DNA from: Palsa-965 sp044448685
GTDB lineage: Bacteria > Bacteroidota > Bacteroidia > Palsa-965
Reading direction: 5' to 3'
Assembly: GCA_044448685.1 (NCBI GenBank)
Contig: JBIOHC010000017.1
Span: 1-64,000 of the forward strand
DNA length: 64,000 nt
A program made the position numbers and the translations under genes. The notes beneath the pieces were generated by a model. The model searched no databases. It saw only the letters and a list, made by a program, of their open reading frames with translations, and was not told the origin of the DNA. Below are positions 1 to 9,086 of this stretch, piece after piece. How positions within the stretch are numbered: the first letter of the stretch is position 1; every line of letters begins with the position of its first letter.

Positions 1-2
1 CG

Positions 3-23
3 TATAAAAAGATCATTTTTATA
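3..23. terminator. AT-rich inverted repeat beyond the tRNA-like sequence
   Basis: An 8-bp inverted repeat (TATAAAAA at 3-10, TTTTTATA at 16-23) lies just past the 3' end of the minus-strand tRNA-like sequence. The position suits a terminator, but the stem is weak and the window edge cuts the context. Confidence 0.3.
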
Positions 24-38
24 AGTCCGGCGGGAATC

Positions 39-78
39 GCTGCCTGCCGATGCGTTAGCCTGTGCACCGGCAGGCAGG
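39..78. repeat. 40-bp palindromic insert (10-bp perfect arms) in the T loop
   Basis: The perfect arms CTGCCTGCCG (40-49) and CGGCAGGCAG (68-77) flank an 18-base loop. Removing 39-78 restores a normal tRNA T-loop sequence, which marks the segment as an insertion. It has the same GC-rich mobile-palindrome character as the inserts at 108-126 and 11861-11886. Confidence 0.75.
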
Positions 79-107
79 GAACCCACATCAAAAGTTTAGG
101 AAACTTC

Positions 108-126
108 CCTGCTTACCGCAGGCAGG
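108..126. repeat. 19-bp palindromic insert between D and anticodon arms
   Basis: CCTGC (108-112) and GCAGG (118-122) form a 5-bp stem, followed by CAGG. The segment shares the CTGCCTGC core with the insert at 39-78 and separates the D arm from the anticodon arm of the tRNA-like sequence. Confidence 0.65.
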
Positions 127-152
127 TATTCTATCCATTGAACTACAGTGCC

Positions 153-651
153 AGTAATGTAAGAACTATCATTTGGAAACTTCTTTTCATCCCCCGATAG
201 CTATCAGGAGAATTATGGAGCCAAAATCAGCATTCCAGCTTAAAAAGTCTGCAAAGATAAGCGGAAAATCGGTAAAAAGTGGCAGATTATGGGAAAACCT
301 CGTGATAACAAGGCAGAACTAAGTTTGATATGAATCCGGCTTGGAATTTATACCCACGGCTTTACTGTATACACCTCTTATAAAGACTCGTTCACCGAAA
401 AACTCTCCTGCTCTCTCCAAACCCTAGTTAAACCAACTGAGGGCTTTGGACCGTTCCTCTCAAATCATCAATTATCAAAGCGGTTATGGATTTTGAGTCG
501 GGTTGTTACCTGCTTGGATGTCTGCTAATTAGGTAAATTAGAAGGAAAGATGCAAGATTGATTTTTTTCAACTATTTTCCGCGTCTAAAGCATAAGAAGG
601 ATTAACTTTTTCATTAAAAAGCTTCTCCGAATATTTGAGGAGAATTCATAT
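153..651. other. Intergenic region without a recognisable gene
   Basis: About 500 bases separate the tRNA-like sequence from the first CDS. I see no convincing gene. A 10-bp perfect palindrome GATAGCTATC (196-205) with CC/GG flanks looks like another dispersed palindrome. An AGGAG Shine-Dalgarno sequence at 638-642 belongs to the kinase gene starting at 652. Confidence 0.6.
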
Positions 652-2613
652 ATGAAATCAGATACAAAAGGATTGGATAACAGGGAAAGCGACCTCTATG
701 ACGGGGAAGGCAGATTTAGGGAATATCTGGATCTCGCAAAAACGATTTTTGTAGCCCTCGATTTGAATTTGACTATCGAAGCAGTTAATAGCAGATGCTC
801 TGAACTGCTCGGATATTTGCCCGAAGAACTGTGTAAGAAAAAAGAATTGGGCGATATTGTAGTAACTAAAGACAAGCCCTATGTCCAGACCATATTAAAC
901 GAATGGGCCGGAAGCAACAGTTCTTCCTTTCAGAATTATGAATGCGGTGTGATTACAAAGTCCGGAGAGGAAAGACTCATTTCCTGGAACTGTACGCGGA
1001 TAAAAAACAGAGAAGGATCTGTTACCGGTATTCTGAGTTCCGGAGAAGATATTACAGAACGGACAAGTGCGTACGAAAAAGTGAAAGAGAGTGAAGAGCG
1101 GTTCCGTACACTTGTTGAAACCATGGACGAAGGTGTGATGACAGTCGATAATGATGATGTGATCAAATTTGTAAATAAGAAATACTGCGAAATAACAGGC
1201 TATTCCAGTGATTTTTTAATCGGACAAAAGGCATCCGAGCTTTTGCTTGATACCACCTATAAAGAACACCTGGAACGCATCATTAATGAACGCGAAGAGG
1301 GAGGTTCCAGCCAGTATGAAATCCCTATCAGAGCCAAATCGGGTGATTATAAATGGCTGCTCATAAGCGGTTGTCCATTATACGATAAACTGGGGAATGT
1401 GGTGGGATCAATAGGGGTTCATACCGATATTACTTCAAGAAAGGAAATTGAAATGGAATTGATAAAAGCAAAAGACAAGGCCCTCGATTCTTCCCGTGCC
1501 AAAGAAGTGTTTTTTGCAAATATGAGCCATGAAATCCGTACCCCTATGAATGGAATCGTAGGCCTTACCAGCTTACTGATTAAAACCCCTCTGGAAAGAA
1601 AACAAATGGAATATCTGAGTGCTATTCAAAAGTCGGCTAATCATCTGCTTGTCATTATTGATGATATTCTCGACTTTTCGAAAATCGAAGCCGGCAAAGT
1701 GGAGATGGACAAGATATCTTTTGATTTGTACGAATTGCTGGATACTTCCATTAAAATACTTGATTTTAAAGCCCAGGAAAAAGGGCTGTCAATAGAAAAA
1801 TTTATTGAGCCTGATGTCCCCCGTTATGTAGTTGGTGACCCGGCAAGAATGAATCAAATCCTCACTAACCTGCTTGGGAATGCTGTTAAATTTACAGAAG
1901 GCGGGCATGTAATGATTAAGGTCTCCTTCCTTCAGGAGAAAAATGATAAAATTGAATTGCTGTTCCAGATAACGGATACCGGCATCGGAATTCCGGCGGA
2001 AATGCAAACAAAAATATTTGAGAGTTTCGTTCAGGCGAATTCAGGAATTTCAGGACGTTTTGGAGGCACCGGGCTTGGATTATCGATTGTAAAAAGCCTC
2101 GTGGAAAGATTCGGGGGACATATTTCTGTTTTCAGTAAAGAAAATGAAGGTACGACTTTCACGTTTACGCTTCAGTTGGGAGTGAGCAACAAGCATGCTA
2201 TGCTCAATGAAAATAATGAACCGGTTGAAGAGCGTCCGCTTGGAATCAATGTACTTGTAGCCGAGGATAATTCAATAAATCAGCTCCTGATTAATGAAGT
2301 ATTAAAACAGTGGGATTGTATCATTGATATAGCTGAAAACGGCCTGATTGCAGTCGAAAAGCATAAAGCAAACTGTTATGATATCATCCTGATGGATATT
2401 CAGATGCCTGAAATGAACGGGATTGATGCTACAAAATTTATACGCACCCAGATGGATAATCCCAAATCCACAATCCCTATTATAGCGCTGACAGCTCATG
2501 CCACCGAAAAGGAAAAAATAACCTGTATGGATGCGGGAGTTAATGAATATATAACCAAACCTTTTGAGCCGGCAAACCTGTACAAAAAGATTGTAAAACT
2601 GACTGGCGTCTGA
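652..2613 (+). CDS. Hybrid histidine kinase with two PAS domains and a C-terminal receiver
   Basis: A 653-residue sensor kinase with no signal peptide or membrane segment, so a cytosolic sensor. Two PAS domains (about 20-140 and 145-270) are followed by the HisKA dimerisation helix with phospho-accepting His293 in the motif MSHEIRTPMNG. The ATPase domain (about 400-510) has DTGIGIP and GGTGLGLSI. The receiver domain (about 530-650) has phospho-acceptor Asp582 in LMDIQMPEMNG. The expected phosphorelay is His293 to Asp582 and then to an external phosphotransfer protein, which is not in this window. The start is supported by AGGAG nine bases upstream. The next gene starts 35 bases downstream on the same strand, so the kinase may be cotranscribed with the oxidoreductase genes; the stimulus is unknown. 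Confidence 0.93.
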   Translation: MKSDTKGLDNRESDLYDGEGRFREYLDLAKTIFVALDLNLTIEAVNSRCSELLGYLPEELCKKKELGDIVVTKDKPYVQTILNEWAGSNSSSFQNYECGVITKSGEERLISWNCTRIKNREGSVTGILSSGEDITERTSAYEKVKESEERFRTLVETMDEGVMTVDNDDVIKFVNKKYCEITGYSSDFLIGQKASELLLDTTYKEHLERIINEREEGGSSQYEIPIRAKSGDYKWLLISGCPLYDKLGNVVGSIGVHTDITSRKEIEMELIKAKDKALDSSRAKEVFFANMSHEIRTPMNGIVGLTSLLIKTPLERKQMEYLSAIQKSANHLLVIIDDILDFSKIEAGKVEMDKISFDLYELLDTSIKILDFKAQEKGLSIEKFIEPDVPRYVVGDPARMNQILTNLLGNAVKFTEGGHVMIKVSFLQEKNDKIELLFQITDTGIGIPAEMQTKIFESFVQANSGISGRFGGTGLGLSIVKSLVERFGGHISVFSKENEGTTFTFTLQLGVSNKHAMLNENNEPVEERPLGINVLVAEDNSINQLLINEVLKQWDCIIDIAENGLIAVEKHKANCYDIILMDIQMPEMNGIDATKFIRTQMDNPKSTIPIIALTAHATEKEKITCMDAGVNEYITKPFEPANLYKKIVKLTGV

Positions 2614-2648
2614 GTGTAAATGCCGTTTGAACGCAAAACACCAATTGC

Positions 2649-4628
2649 ATGGATCCGGATCATCAGGGAAAAGAACTTCGTCTAATTTGCTTCACGGACC
2701 CTTTGTGTTGCACTTGCTGGGCTTGGTCACCCTGGATACGGAAGCTGGAAGTGGAATACGGTCATTCGATTGAAATCGAATACAAAATGGGAGGATTGCT
2801 GGACTCCTGGGAAACCTTTGTGGATCCGAGCGGTACTGTAACCAGGCCCCAGGATCTTCAGAAAATTTGGAATTCAACAGGTAAGGATTCGGGAATGAGT
2901 ATTGACGGGGATATATGGGCCGAGACACCAATGAACTCTTCCCGTCCTCCTTCACTTGCTTATTATGCAGTGAAAAAAGTGGCTCCTGAAAAATCAGAAA
3001 GATATCTGAGACTTATCCGCGAATTACTTTTTCTGAAAAAGGAAGATATCACCTCAACAGAGGTGCTGACTCAGGCAGCTGAATCAATAGGTTTGTCCGG
3101 GAAGGCATTTGAAAAAGAAATGAATTCTGTCGAATCGCTTTCCTCTTTTAATGCTGACCTGGATGAGAAACAAAAATATCATGTAAAGTCCCTTCCGTCA
3201 TACATCCTGATAAACAGAGCAGGAAAAACTGTCCGGATTCATTTCAGTGAAACATATGAAAGTTTTGAACGTGCCATACGGATATTGAGCAAAGGTGAAA
3301 TAGTGAAAAAAGTGTGCAGGCTATCTGTCCTGGAAGTCATAAGGAAATACGGGTATTTATCTACTGTTGAAATTTCCGCCCTGGTGAACACCGATCTGGA
3401 CACCCTTGAAAAGGAATTAACAGCACTATCAGAGCAAAATCTGGCGGAAGGTGTACAGCATAAATTCTCAATTTTCTGGAAATCAAAAATAACAAGACAA
3501 GCTGAAAAAAAGGCGATTGAGGATACATCCCGAATTGCAATATTAGGTGCCGGAGTTGCCGGCCTCAGCGCTGCTATTTTCCTGAAAAAAACTGGAAAGA
3601 AGATTCATGTATTTGAGCGGGCATTGAATAATTCCCGACAAGGGTTGGGATTTCTTATTCTGCCTAACGGACTGCGAATTCTGAATCAAACCGGACTTGA
3701 ACCGGAATTTCTGGAAAAAGGAAATCTGATTCATAAAGTAAGGCTTATGATGCCGGATGGGAAGCTGATAACAGAAAAAGAGATAAGTGGCAGTTTCGCA
3801 ATAAGCAGGAGAAATTGTGTGGAAATTCTAAAAGGAAAGCTTGATAATTCCGAAATTAGTTACGGCAAAGAAGTTAAAACATTTCACAGGGATTCAAATA
3901 ATACCATTACCCACCTTGAGTTTAATGACGGATGGATAGAGAAGCCCTCTTTTACAATTGCATCTGACGGAGCTCATTCTAAATGCAGGACTATGCTTTT
4001 TCCTGATCATGAATCCCGTGTCACCGAAGAAAAAGAGATTGTCTGCATTACAAGCATGCCGGAACTGGCTGCAAGGCTGGGGAACACATTTATCAAGCTC
4101 GTTTGCCCTGAAAAAGGATATAGTATGGGAGTTATCCCTGCAGGAAATGGAGACCTGATATGGTTTATTCAGCTGAATGAACGTATGCATAAAATACCCA
4201 TGAATAATTCATGCAGCCTGGAATCTTTTTCAAAAGCAATCAGCAAATCTTTCCCGGATGAATTTCAAAGTGTAATTGAAAAGTCTGATTTCAGTAATGC
4301 TTTTTTGTGGGAAATAAATGATATGGATCTGCTCCCTTCCTTTCACAAGAATGGCATCCTTCTGATCGGGGATTCGGCTCATCCTTTGCTGTCATTCAGC
4401 AGTCAGGGGGCGAGCAGCGCTCTGGAAGATTCGTATTATATTGCCCAGTTACTGAAAGAGAAAGGGAATACATATTGTCCGGAGGATATCTTTGCTGAGT
4501 TTTATGCCAATCGCAAAGAAACAATACAGAATTTTATTGACGGAGGGCGATTCCTGCTGAATCAATTTCTAAGTGCCCAGAAGCAAAAATATCCTAATAT
4601 ACCCCTGGTGAATTATGGAGCAAAATAA
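2649..4628 (+). CDS. DsbA-like thioredoxin-fold domain fused to an FAD-dependent monooxygenase
   Basis: A 659-residue two-part protein. Residues 1-215 look like the DsbA/FrnE family: DPLCCTCWAW gives a Cys20-x-x-Cys23 pair, and a cis-proline-like SLPSY occurs near 182. A short winged-helix-like stretch follows (about 220-285). From about residue 296 a PHBH-type FAD monooxygenase begins, with the dinucleotide-binding GAGVAG at 300-305 and the second FAD motif GDSAHPLLSFSSQGA near 575. No signal peptide is visible, so it should be cytosolic. The stop overlaps the aminotransferase start by 14 bases, implying translational coupling. The substrate is unknown. The fusion could couple thiol chemistry to flavin oxygenation; that is inference. 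Confidence 0.85.
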   Translation: MDPDHQGKELRLICFTDPLCCTCWAWSPWIRKLEVEYGHSIEIEYKMGGLLDSWETFVDPSGTVTRPQDLQKIWNSTGKDSGMSIDGDIWAETPMNSSRPPSLAYYAVKKVAPEKSERYLRLIRELLFLKKEDITSTEVLTQAAESIGLSGKAFEKEMNSVESLSSFNADLDEKQKYHVKSLPSYILINRAGKTVRIHFSETYESFERAIRILSKGEIVKKVCRLSVLEVIRKYGYLSTVEISALVNTDLDTLEKELTALSEQNLAEGVQHKFSIFWKSKITRQAEKKAIEDTSRIAILGAGVAGLSAAIFLKKTGKKIHVFERALNNSRQGLGFLILPNGLRILNQTGLEPEFLEKGNLIHKVRLMMPDGKLITEKEISGSFAISRRNCVEILKGKLDNSEISYGKEVKTFHRDSNNTITHLEFNDGWIEKPSFTIASDGAHSKCRTMLFPDHESRVTEEKEIVCITSMPELAARLGNTFIKLVCPEKGYSMGVIPAGNGDLIWFIQLNERMHKIPMNNSCSLESFSKAISKSFPDEFQSVIEKSDFSNAFLWEINDMDLLPSFHKNGILLIGDSAHPLLSFSSQGASSALEDSYYIAQLLKEKGNTYCPEDIFAEFYANRKETIQNFIDGGRFLLNQFLSAQKQKYPNIPLVNYGAK

Positions 4629-5799
4629 ATCCGCTTCCCGTTTTACAAACGATAAGGTTAAGCTCGATATTCTAAAAAAAAGAGCTTTCAATTACCGGTG
4701 GGCAGAAGTTGAAGAAGGGGTAATTCCCCTTACTGCAGCCGATCCTGATTTTCCGGTAGCTCCGGAAATTGTAGAGGCTATATCCCGTTATTCCCAATCC
4801 GGGTTCTTTTCTTACGGGCCAGCAAAAGGCCTGGTGGAGTTCCGGGAAGCTATTTCGGCGTGGTATGGAAGTACAAAAGGAGTTCATTTCGATCCCTCCC
4901 TGATTCTTCCGGTTAACTCGGCTGCTTTTGGATTGTTTCTTGCGGCTAAAACTACGTTGAAAAAAGGCGACAAAGCTATAATTCTGACCCCTGTAGATTT
5001 TCTGTTTCGGAAAGCCATTGAGAATGCAGGAGCAGAGGTGGTCATTTCCGAACTGGACAAACATACCGGACAGATTAATCTAACCGACATTCGTTCAAAA
5101 CTGGGCAAACATGTAAAAGCAATTTTCATTTGTAATCCGAATAATCCCCTTGGAAAAACGATGACGGCCGAAGATCTTGCCGGTATTGGAGCCCTTGCCC
5201 TTGAGCATAACCTCTGGATCATTTCCGATGAGATATGGGCCGATCTGCATTTTGGCTCCCGTTTCCAATCTATTTCAGTAGTAGCTCCGGAGGCTAAAGA
5301 AAGGATTATTATTGTATCCGGCTTATCCAAGAATTTTGGCCTTGCCGGATTAAGAGTGGGGTATCTGTGTACGGAAAACGCTTCTTTATATACCAAATTG
5401 TTTGAAAACTCCGGTCATAGCAATACGGCTTATGGAGTTTCAACACTTAGTCAGATTGCCGGTACCGCAGCCCTTGAAAAAGGTAAGGAATGGCTCTCAG
5501 CCTACCTCTGTCATTTGAACGAAATGCGCTTATATACTGAACAAAGGTTACAGACCTTAAATGCATTTGAATCCAATAGCCCGGATTCAACCTGTTTATT
5601 CTTTCCCAGAATAATACTTCCGGGGATCACTTCCCAGGAAATGTGTGATTTTATGCTCCGAAAAGCACGGGTGGCTCTTGTTCCAGGAGGTAAAAACTGG
5701 TTTGAAGCAAACTCTGAAGGACATGTACGGATTTGTTATTCAACCTCTCAACACATTCTTCAGGAAGCATTTGACAGGATGCAAGAGGCGTTGAAATGA
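4615..5799 (+). CDS. PLP-dependent aminotransferase class I/II (fold type I)
   Basis: 394 residues. Family motifs are present: AADPDFPV near the N-terminus, CNPNNPLGKT, SDEIWADLHF, and SGLSKNFGLAGLRVGY with the predicted PLP lysine Lys239. The N-terminal motif and SDEIWADLHF resemble MalY/PatB C-S lyases as much as aspartate-type aminotransferases, so the choice between transamination and C-S lyase chemistry is open. It overlaps the preceding DsbA-monooxygenase gene by 14 bases and is followed 39 bases later by the SDR, with a 21-bp palindrome in the gap. The trio probably acts on one small molecule. Confidence 0.88.
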   Translation: MEQNKSASRFTNDKVKLDILKKRAFNYRWAEVEEGVIPLTAADPDFPVAPEIVEAISRYSQSGFFSYGPAKGLVEFREAISAWYGSTKGVHFDPSLILPVNSAAFGLFLAAKTTLKKGDKAIILTPVDFLFRKAIENAGAEVVISELDKHTGQINLTDIRSKLGKHVKAIFICNPNNPLGKTMTAEDLAGIGALALEHNLWIISDEIWADLHFGSRFQSISVVAPEAKERIIIVSGLSKNFGLAGLRVGYLCTENASLYTKLFENSGHSNTAYGVSTLSQIAGTAALEKGKEWLSAYLCHLNEMRLYTEQRLQTLNAFESNSPDSTCLFFPRIILPGITSQEMCDFMLRKARVALVPGGKNWFEANSEGHVRICYSTSQHILQEAFDRMQEALK

Positions 5800-5808
5800 A
5801 TTCCTTCA

Positions 5809-5831
5809 TACCTTTGTTTGTCAAACAAAGG
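5809..5831. promoter_or_regulatory. 21-bp perfect dyad overlapping a -7-like box upstream of the SDR gene
   Basis: CCTTTGTTTG (5811-5820) and CAAACAAAGG (5822-5831) form a perfect 10-bp inverted repeat around one base. The box TACCTTTG (5809-5816) matches the Bacteroidota -7 consensus TAnnTTTG and lies inside the dyad. No clear -33 element is seen at the usual spacing and no T-run follows. An operator overlapping a promoter is more likely than a terminator. Confidence 0.5.
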
Positions 5832-5838
5832 CTAAAAC

Positions 5839-6561
5839 ATGAATATCAGCAATAACAAGATACTAATCACCGGTGGCGCCAGCGGCATTGGCCTTGGACT
5901 TACAGAACGGTTTGTAAAAGAAAACAATACAATCATTATTTGCGGGAGAAGAGCTGATGCCCTGAAAGCGGTTTCAGATAAATATCCAGCCGTAATAACT
6001 TATAAATGTGACCTGGCAGACCCTGCCCAAAGGGAAGCTCTTTATACCTGGATGAAGGAACATCATAGTGATCTGAATGTCCTCATTAACAATGCCGGTA
6101 TACAGCAATGGATGAATATAGAAGATGATAATTTTTACGAAAGGTCGAAAGAAGAGATACAGACCAACATAGAAGCACCCCTTCATTTATGTGCCTTGTT
6201 CATTAAACTGAAAAGCTTGAAAACAATTGTGAATGTAACTTCAGGGCTTTCATTTGTTCCTCTCACTAAGGCTCCTGTTTATTCAGCCACTAAAGCATTC
6301 TTTCATTCATTTACCCTCTCCTTGCGTCACCTGCTTAGGAGCAAGGACATAGAAGTAATAGAAATAATTCCACCTGCCTTGAATACGGACCTGGGCGGAA
6401 AAGGGCTTCATGATGCAGCCCCGCCTGTTCGTGATTTTGTCGAGGCTGTTTTTAAACAGTTGAATGAAGGGAAGACAGAACTTACTTTCGGCTTTAGTGA
6501 AAATATGGTCAAAGCAGGACCGGAAGACCTGAAAAATGCATTTAATCGCATGAATCCTTAG
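5839..6561 (+). CDS. Short-chain dehydrogenase/reductase (DltE-like)
   Basis: 240 residues of classical SDR type: TGGASGIG nucleotide-binding motif at the N-terminus, NNAG in the middle, and the catalytic pair Tyr148/Lys152 in YSATK. The C-terminal half (IIPPALNTDLGG) resembles DltE-type oxidoreductases. It should carry out an NAD(P)H-dependent oxidation or reduction in the cytosol; the substrate is unknown. It is the last gene of the plus-strand group starting with the hybrid kinase and ends six bases before the convergent helicase gene. Expression may be controlled separately by the palindrome at 5811-5831. Confidence 0.9.
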   Translation: MNISNNKILITGGASGIGLGLTERFVKENNTIIICGRRADALKAVSDKYPAVITYKCDLADPAQREALYTWMKEHHSDLNVLINNAGIQQWMNIEDDNFYERSKEEIQTNIEAPLHLCALFIKLKSLKTIVNVTSGLSFVPLTKAPVYSATKAFFHSFTLSLRHLLRSKDIEVIEIIPPALNTDLGGKGLHDAAPPVRDFVEAVFKQLNEGKTELTFGFSENMVKAGPEDLKNAFNRMNP

Positions 6562-6567
6562 GCGTTG

Positions 6568-7902
6568 TTATTCGCTTAAGCTTATTTTCACCGACTTGTT
6601 TTTGAGTTTCTCTCCTTTTATCTTCTCAAGAACATTTCGGGCCTCACTTCTTTTTACAGCTGCAAAAGCACAATGATCGAGGATTTCGATTAGCCCAAGT
6701 TCATCTTTTCCCAATCCGCCTTTCTGTATCAGGAGGCCGACAATATCTCCCTTGCTTATTTTTTCTTTTTTTCCCGCATTGAGGTATAAAGTTGACCAAG
6801 CTGAAAGTGGCGGAAGGACAGAAGGATTTTTAATAATTTCTTCCCGGGCTCCTTCTTTCGCATAAGCAGGAAGGTATTCTTCCTGTCCCAACAGCAGCCA
6901 TGCTGTTCCATCGGCATGCATGCGGGCTGTACGCCCATTGCGGTGGGTGAAAATTGTTTCACTGGGGGCGAGTTGGTAATGAATGATATTCCGGATAGCT
7001 GGAATGTCAAGTCCTCTGGAGGCAAGGTCAGTAGTGATGAGCAGGTGGTGTGTACCGTTCCGGAATTTAATAAGCGCTCTTTCCCGTTCATCCTGCTCCA
7101 TACCTCCGTGAAATACATCATGCGTGATATGTTTATCAGAGAGCAGTTCACTGATTCTGTCTACGGCTTCCCGGTGGTTACAGAAAACAAGGGTGGGCTC
7201 GTTCCCTAGTTTGCAAATCAGTTCAAACAGAGCCAGAAGTTTATCCTTTCCCCGGGCTTTAAGATATTTAACCTGCAGCCCTGCAATTGGGATATCTGAA
7301 AGATAATTGAGTTTTGTAAGGTTCTTTAGTTTGATGAAAGAGGGAATTTCGTCCAACTCTGTAGCCGAAGTGAGAATATGTGCGCTGAGGGATTTCAGAT
7401 CACCGGCAATTGCACCCATTTCAGCTTGAAAACCAAGCTCCAGTGATTTGTCAAATTCATCAAGAACAAGAGTTTTTACTGTTGCAGGATCAAAGCTTTT
7501 CAGTCTCAGGTGATGGGCAATACGGCCCGGCGTTCCGATGAGCAATGCCGGGCTCTGAAGAAGATTGTTTTTTTCAGTTTTTGTTGAGTGGCCTCCATAA
7601 CAACAGCTGACTTTGTATCCTGTTCCCATTGAACGGAATACTTTTTCAATCTGCAGGGCAAGTTCACGCGAGGGAACCAGAATCAGAGCCTGTACTCCTT
7701 GCCGTTCGGGGTTCAGTAACCCGAGTACAGGGAGGAGGAATCCGAGTGTTTTGCCGGATCCGGTAGGGGAGAGAAGCAGGAGGTCTCCTCCTTTTTCAAG
7801 TGATTTCAAGGCCGCTTCCTGCATTTCATTCAGGGAAGGGATTTCAAGGCGGGTAAGGATGTTCTGTAAATTCAAGGAAACATTTTTGAAGGTGAATTTC
7901 AT
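6568..7902 (-). CDS. dbpA: DEAD-box RNA helicase, DbpA type
   Basis: About 444 residues from the ATG at 7902, chosen because the protein MKFTFKNVSLN starts where family members start; an upstream in-frame ATG at 7989 would add 29 residues. Motifs: TGSGKT (Walker A), PGRIAHH, DEFD in place of DEAD, the SAT motif, TDLASRGLDIP and HRNGRTAR. The C-terminal 70 residues match the DbpA RNA-binding domain (GDIVGLLIQKGGLGKDELG), which in E. coli targets 23S rRNA helix 92, so a role in large-subunit assembly is expected. Divergent from the secreted-protein gene at 8070. Confidence 0.92.
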   Translation of the reverse strand: MKFTFKNVSLNLQNILTRLEIPSLNEMQEAALKSLEKGGDLLLLSPTGSGKTLGFLLPVLGLLNPERQGVQALILVPSRELALQIEKVFRSMGTGYKVSCCYGGHSTKTEKNNLLQSPALLIGTPGRIAHHLRLKSFDPATVKTLVLDEFDKSLELGFQAEMGAIAGDLKSLSAHILTSATELDEIPSFIKLKNLTKLNYLSDIPIAGLQVKYLKARGKDKLLALFELICKLGNEPTLVFCNHREAVDRISELLSDKHITHDVFHGGMEQDERERALIKFRNGTHHLLITTDLASRGLDIPAIRNIIHYQLAPSETIFTHRNGRTARMHADGTAWLLLGQEEYLPAYAKEGAREEIIKNPSVLPPLSAWSTLYLNAGKKEKISKGDIVGLLIQKGGLGKDELGLIEILDHCAFAAVKRSEARNVLEKIKGEKLKNKSVKISLSE

Positions 7903-8069
7903 AAAGATATTGCTTTCAAGTATGTCATCAACTGTATAGTTAGGAATGGTTGATGGTTTTCGTTGGAACAATTGTTTTTTTTGATACATTAGCTCTGCAA
8001 TCAGGAAAATTTAAGAGTCAATCTGATATATCTGTGGGCCGGAAAGCTCATTCCTTCAATACGTTCGCC

Positions 8070-9062
8070 ATGAAAAAATTAAGTTTGTTACTCTTCAGTA
8101 TGGTCGGTATACTGGCAGCTGTTTACAGTCAACAGGCTCCAACTGTTAAGAAAACCACCTTTTCTGTTAAAGAGCTTTCAAAAAGTGCATGGAACACAGC
8201 CGATGGTATTCCCTACAAGCAAGTACCTGGCGCTAATCTGGGTGTTACTTCCTTTGTAATAATGGATAATAACAGGGTGGCCTATCTGTCAGATGCATCC
8301 AATGAAATACTCCTGGTTGACCGGACCAATGGTAAAACGAATTCGAAATTCACCGTTAAGCCAGGCCCCCGCGATTTTGTATATGAGCAAGGTGTGTTTT
8401 TTTTGCTGGGTGAAAACAAGGTATATCTGTATGATGAGACCGGTAAGCTGAACAGGGAAATTGCTTTTCCCGGCACTTATTTGGGTGTAGGAAGGATAGC
8501 ACGTCATAATAAGGCTACTTGGCTGCTTCTGCCTTCAGGCAATAGTGTTGAACTCGAAACGGGAAAACAGGTAACAGGCTGGATAACTTCAGGAAACCAT
8601 TCTGTGTCAGCAGTGCTTTCAGGAGGGAATTCCTATACTCTGTCTGTGATTCAGCCGGACGGTAAGAAGAGTGAAAAGACATTTCAAACTGATAAAAAAA
8701 CGGCTGGGGTGTATATTATCGGATCGGATAAGGACCGAATCATTCTGGATGTACAGACCTATGTAAGTGAAAGCCCTATAAGGGTGGAACGACATCTCAT
8801 TGCCCTTTCCCTTCATCATGGTGTGATAGGCGATCTGACCAGTGATATTAAAATTCCGGATTGCTATTATGTACTCTCCGGGAGGGAATTTATTCTGGGC
8901 AATACCGGAACAGTTTATCATATGATTACCAGCCCTAAGGGAGTGAACCTTTATTCCCTCACAGAAACAGAGTTGGTCAAAGCCAAATCCTATCCGGCCG
9001 ATGTCAGCTCCATCTTGTATCATTTCAATGACCACCTGAGTGGCGCCAGCGAAAAGAATTAG
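8070..9062 (+). CDS. Secreted protein of unknown function
   Basis: 330 residues from the ATG at 8070, chosen because MKKLSLLLFSMVGILAAVYS is a clear signal peptide; an upstream in-frame start at 7950 would bury it. The mature part contains repeated beta-strand-like blades (for example VAYLSDASNEILLVDRTNG and VYLYDETGKLNREIAFPG) that suggest a beta-propeller fold. There is no lipobox and no T9SS tail, so it is probably periplasmic. It lies 24 bases upstream of the NlpC/P60-like T9SS gene and may be cotranscribed with it. Function not recognised. Confidence 0.75.
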   Translation: MKKLSLLLFSMVGILAAVYSQQAPTVKKTTFSVKELSKSAWNTADGIPYKQVPGANLGVTSFVIMDNNRVAYLSDASNEILLVDRTNGKTNSKFTVKPGPRDFVYEQGVFFLLGENKVYLYDETGKLNREIAFPGTYLGVGRIARHNKATWLLLPSGNSVELETGKQVTGWITSGNHSVSAVLSGGNSYTLSVIQPDGKKSEKTFQTDKKTAGVYIIGSDKDRIILDVQTYVSESPIRVERHLIALSLHHGVIGDLTSDIKIPDCYYVLSGREFILGNTGTVYHMITSPKGVNLYSLTETELVKAKSYPADVSSILYHFNDHLSGASEKN

Positions 9063-9086
9063 TTAACCAGATTAATTAAGGAATAC

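Larger units (their letters stand above)
22..152 (-). pseudogene. tRNA-Arg(CCT)-like gene interrupted by two palindromic insertions
   Basis: On the minus strand, once the inserts at 108-126 and 39-78 are removed, the sequence folds as a tRNA core. The D arm has GTTC/GAAT around AATGGATA. The anticodon stem is GAAGT/ACTTT around the loop TTCCTAA (anticodon CCT, arginine). The T arm is GTGGG, TTCGATT, CCCGC. The first insert sits between the D and anticodon arms, the second inside the T loop after TTC. The acceptor stem fails: the 5' strand is GGCACTG but the 3' side reads CGGACTT. It is therefore most likely a decayed tRNA gene hit by mobile palindromes. A functional gene with structured insertions cannot be excluded from sequence alone. 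Confidence 0.6.

Noticed and set aside
4884..5396. 170-residue minus-strand ORF inside the aminotransferase
   Set aside because: Shadow of a well-supported plus-strand gene with intact PLP motifs.
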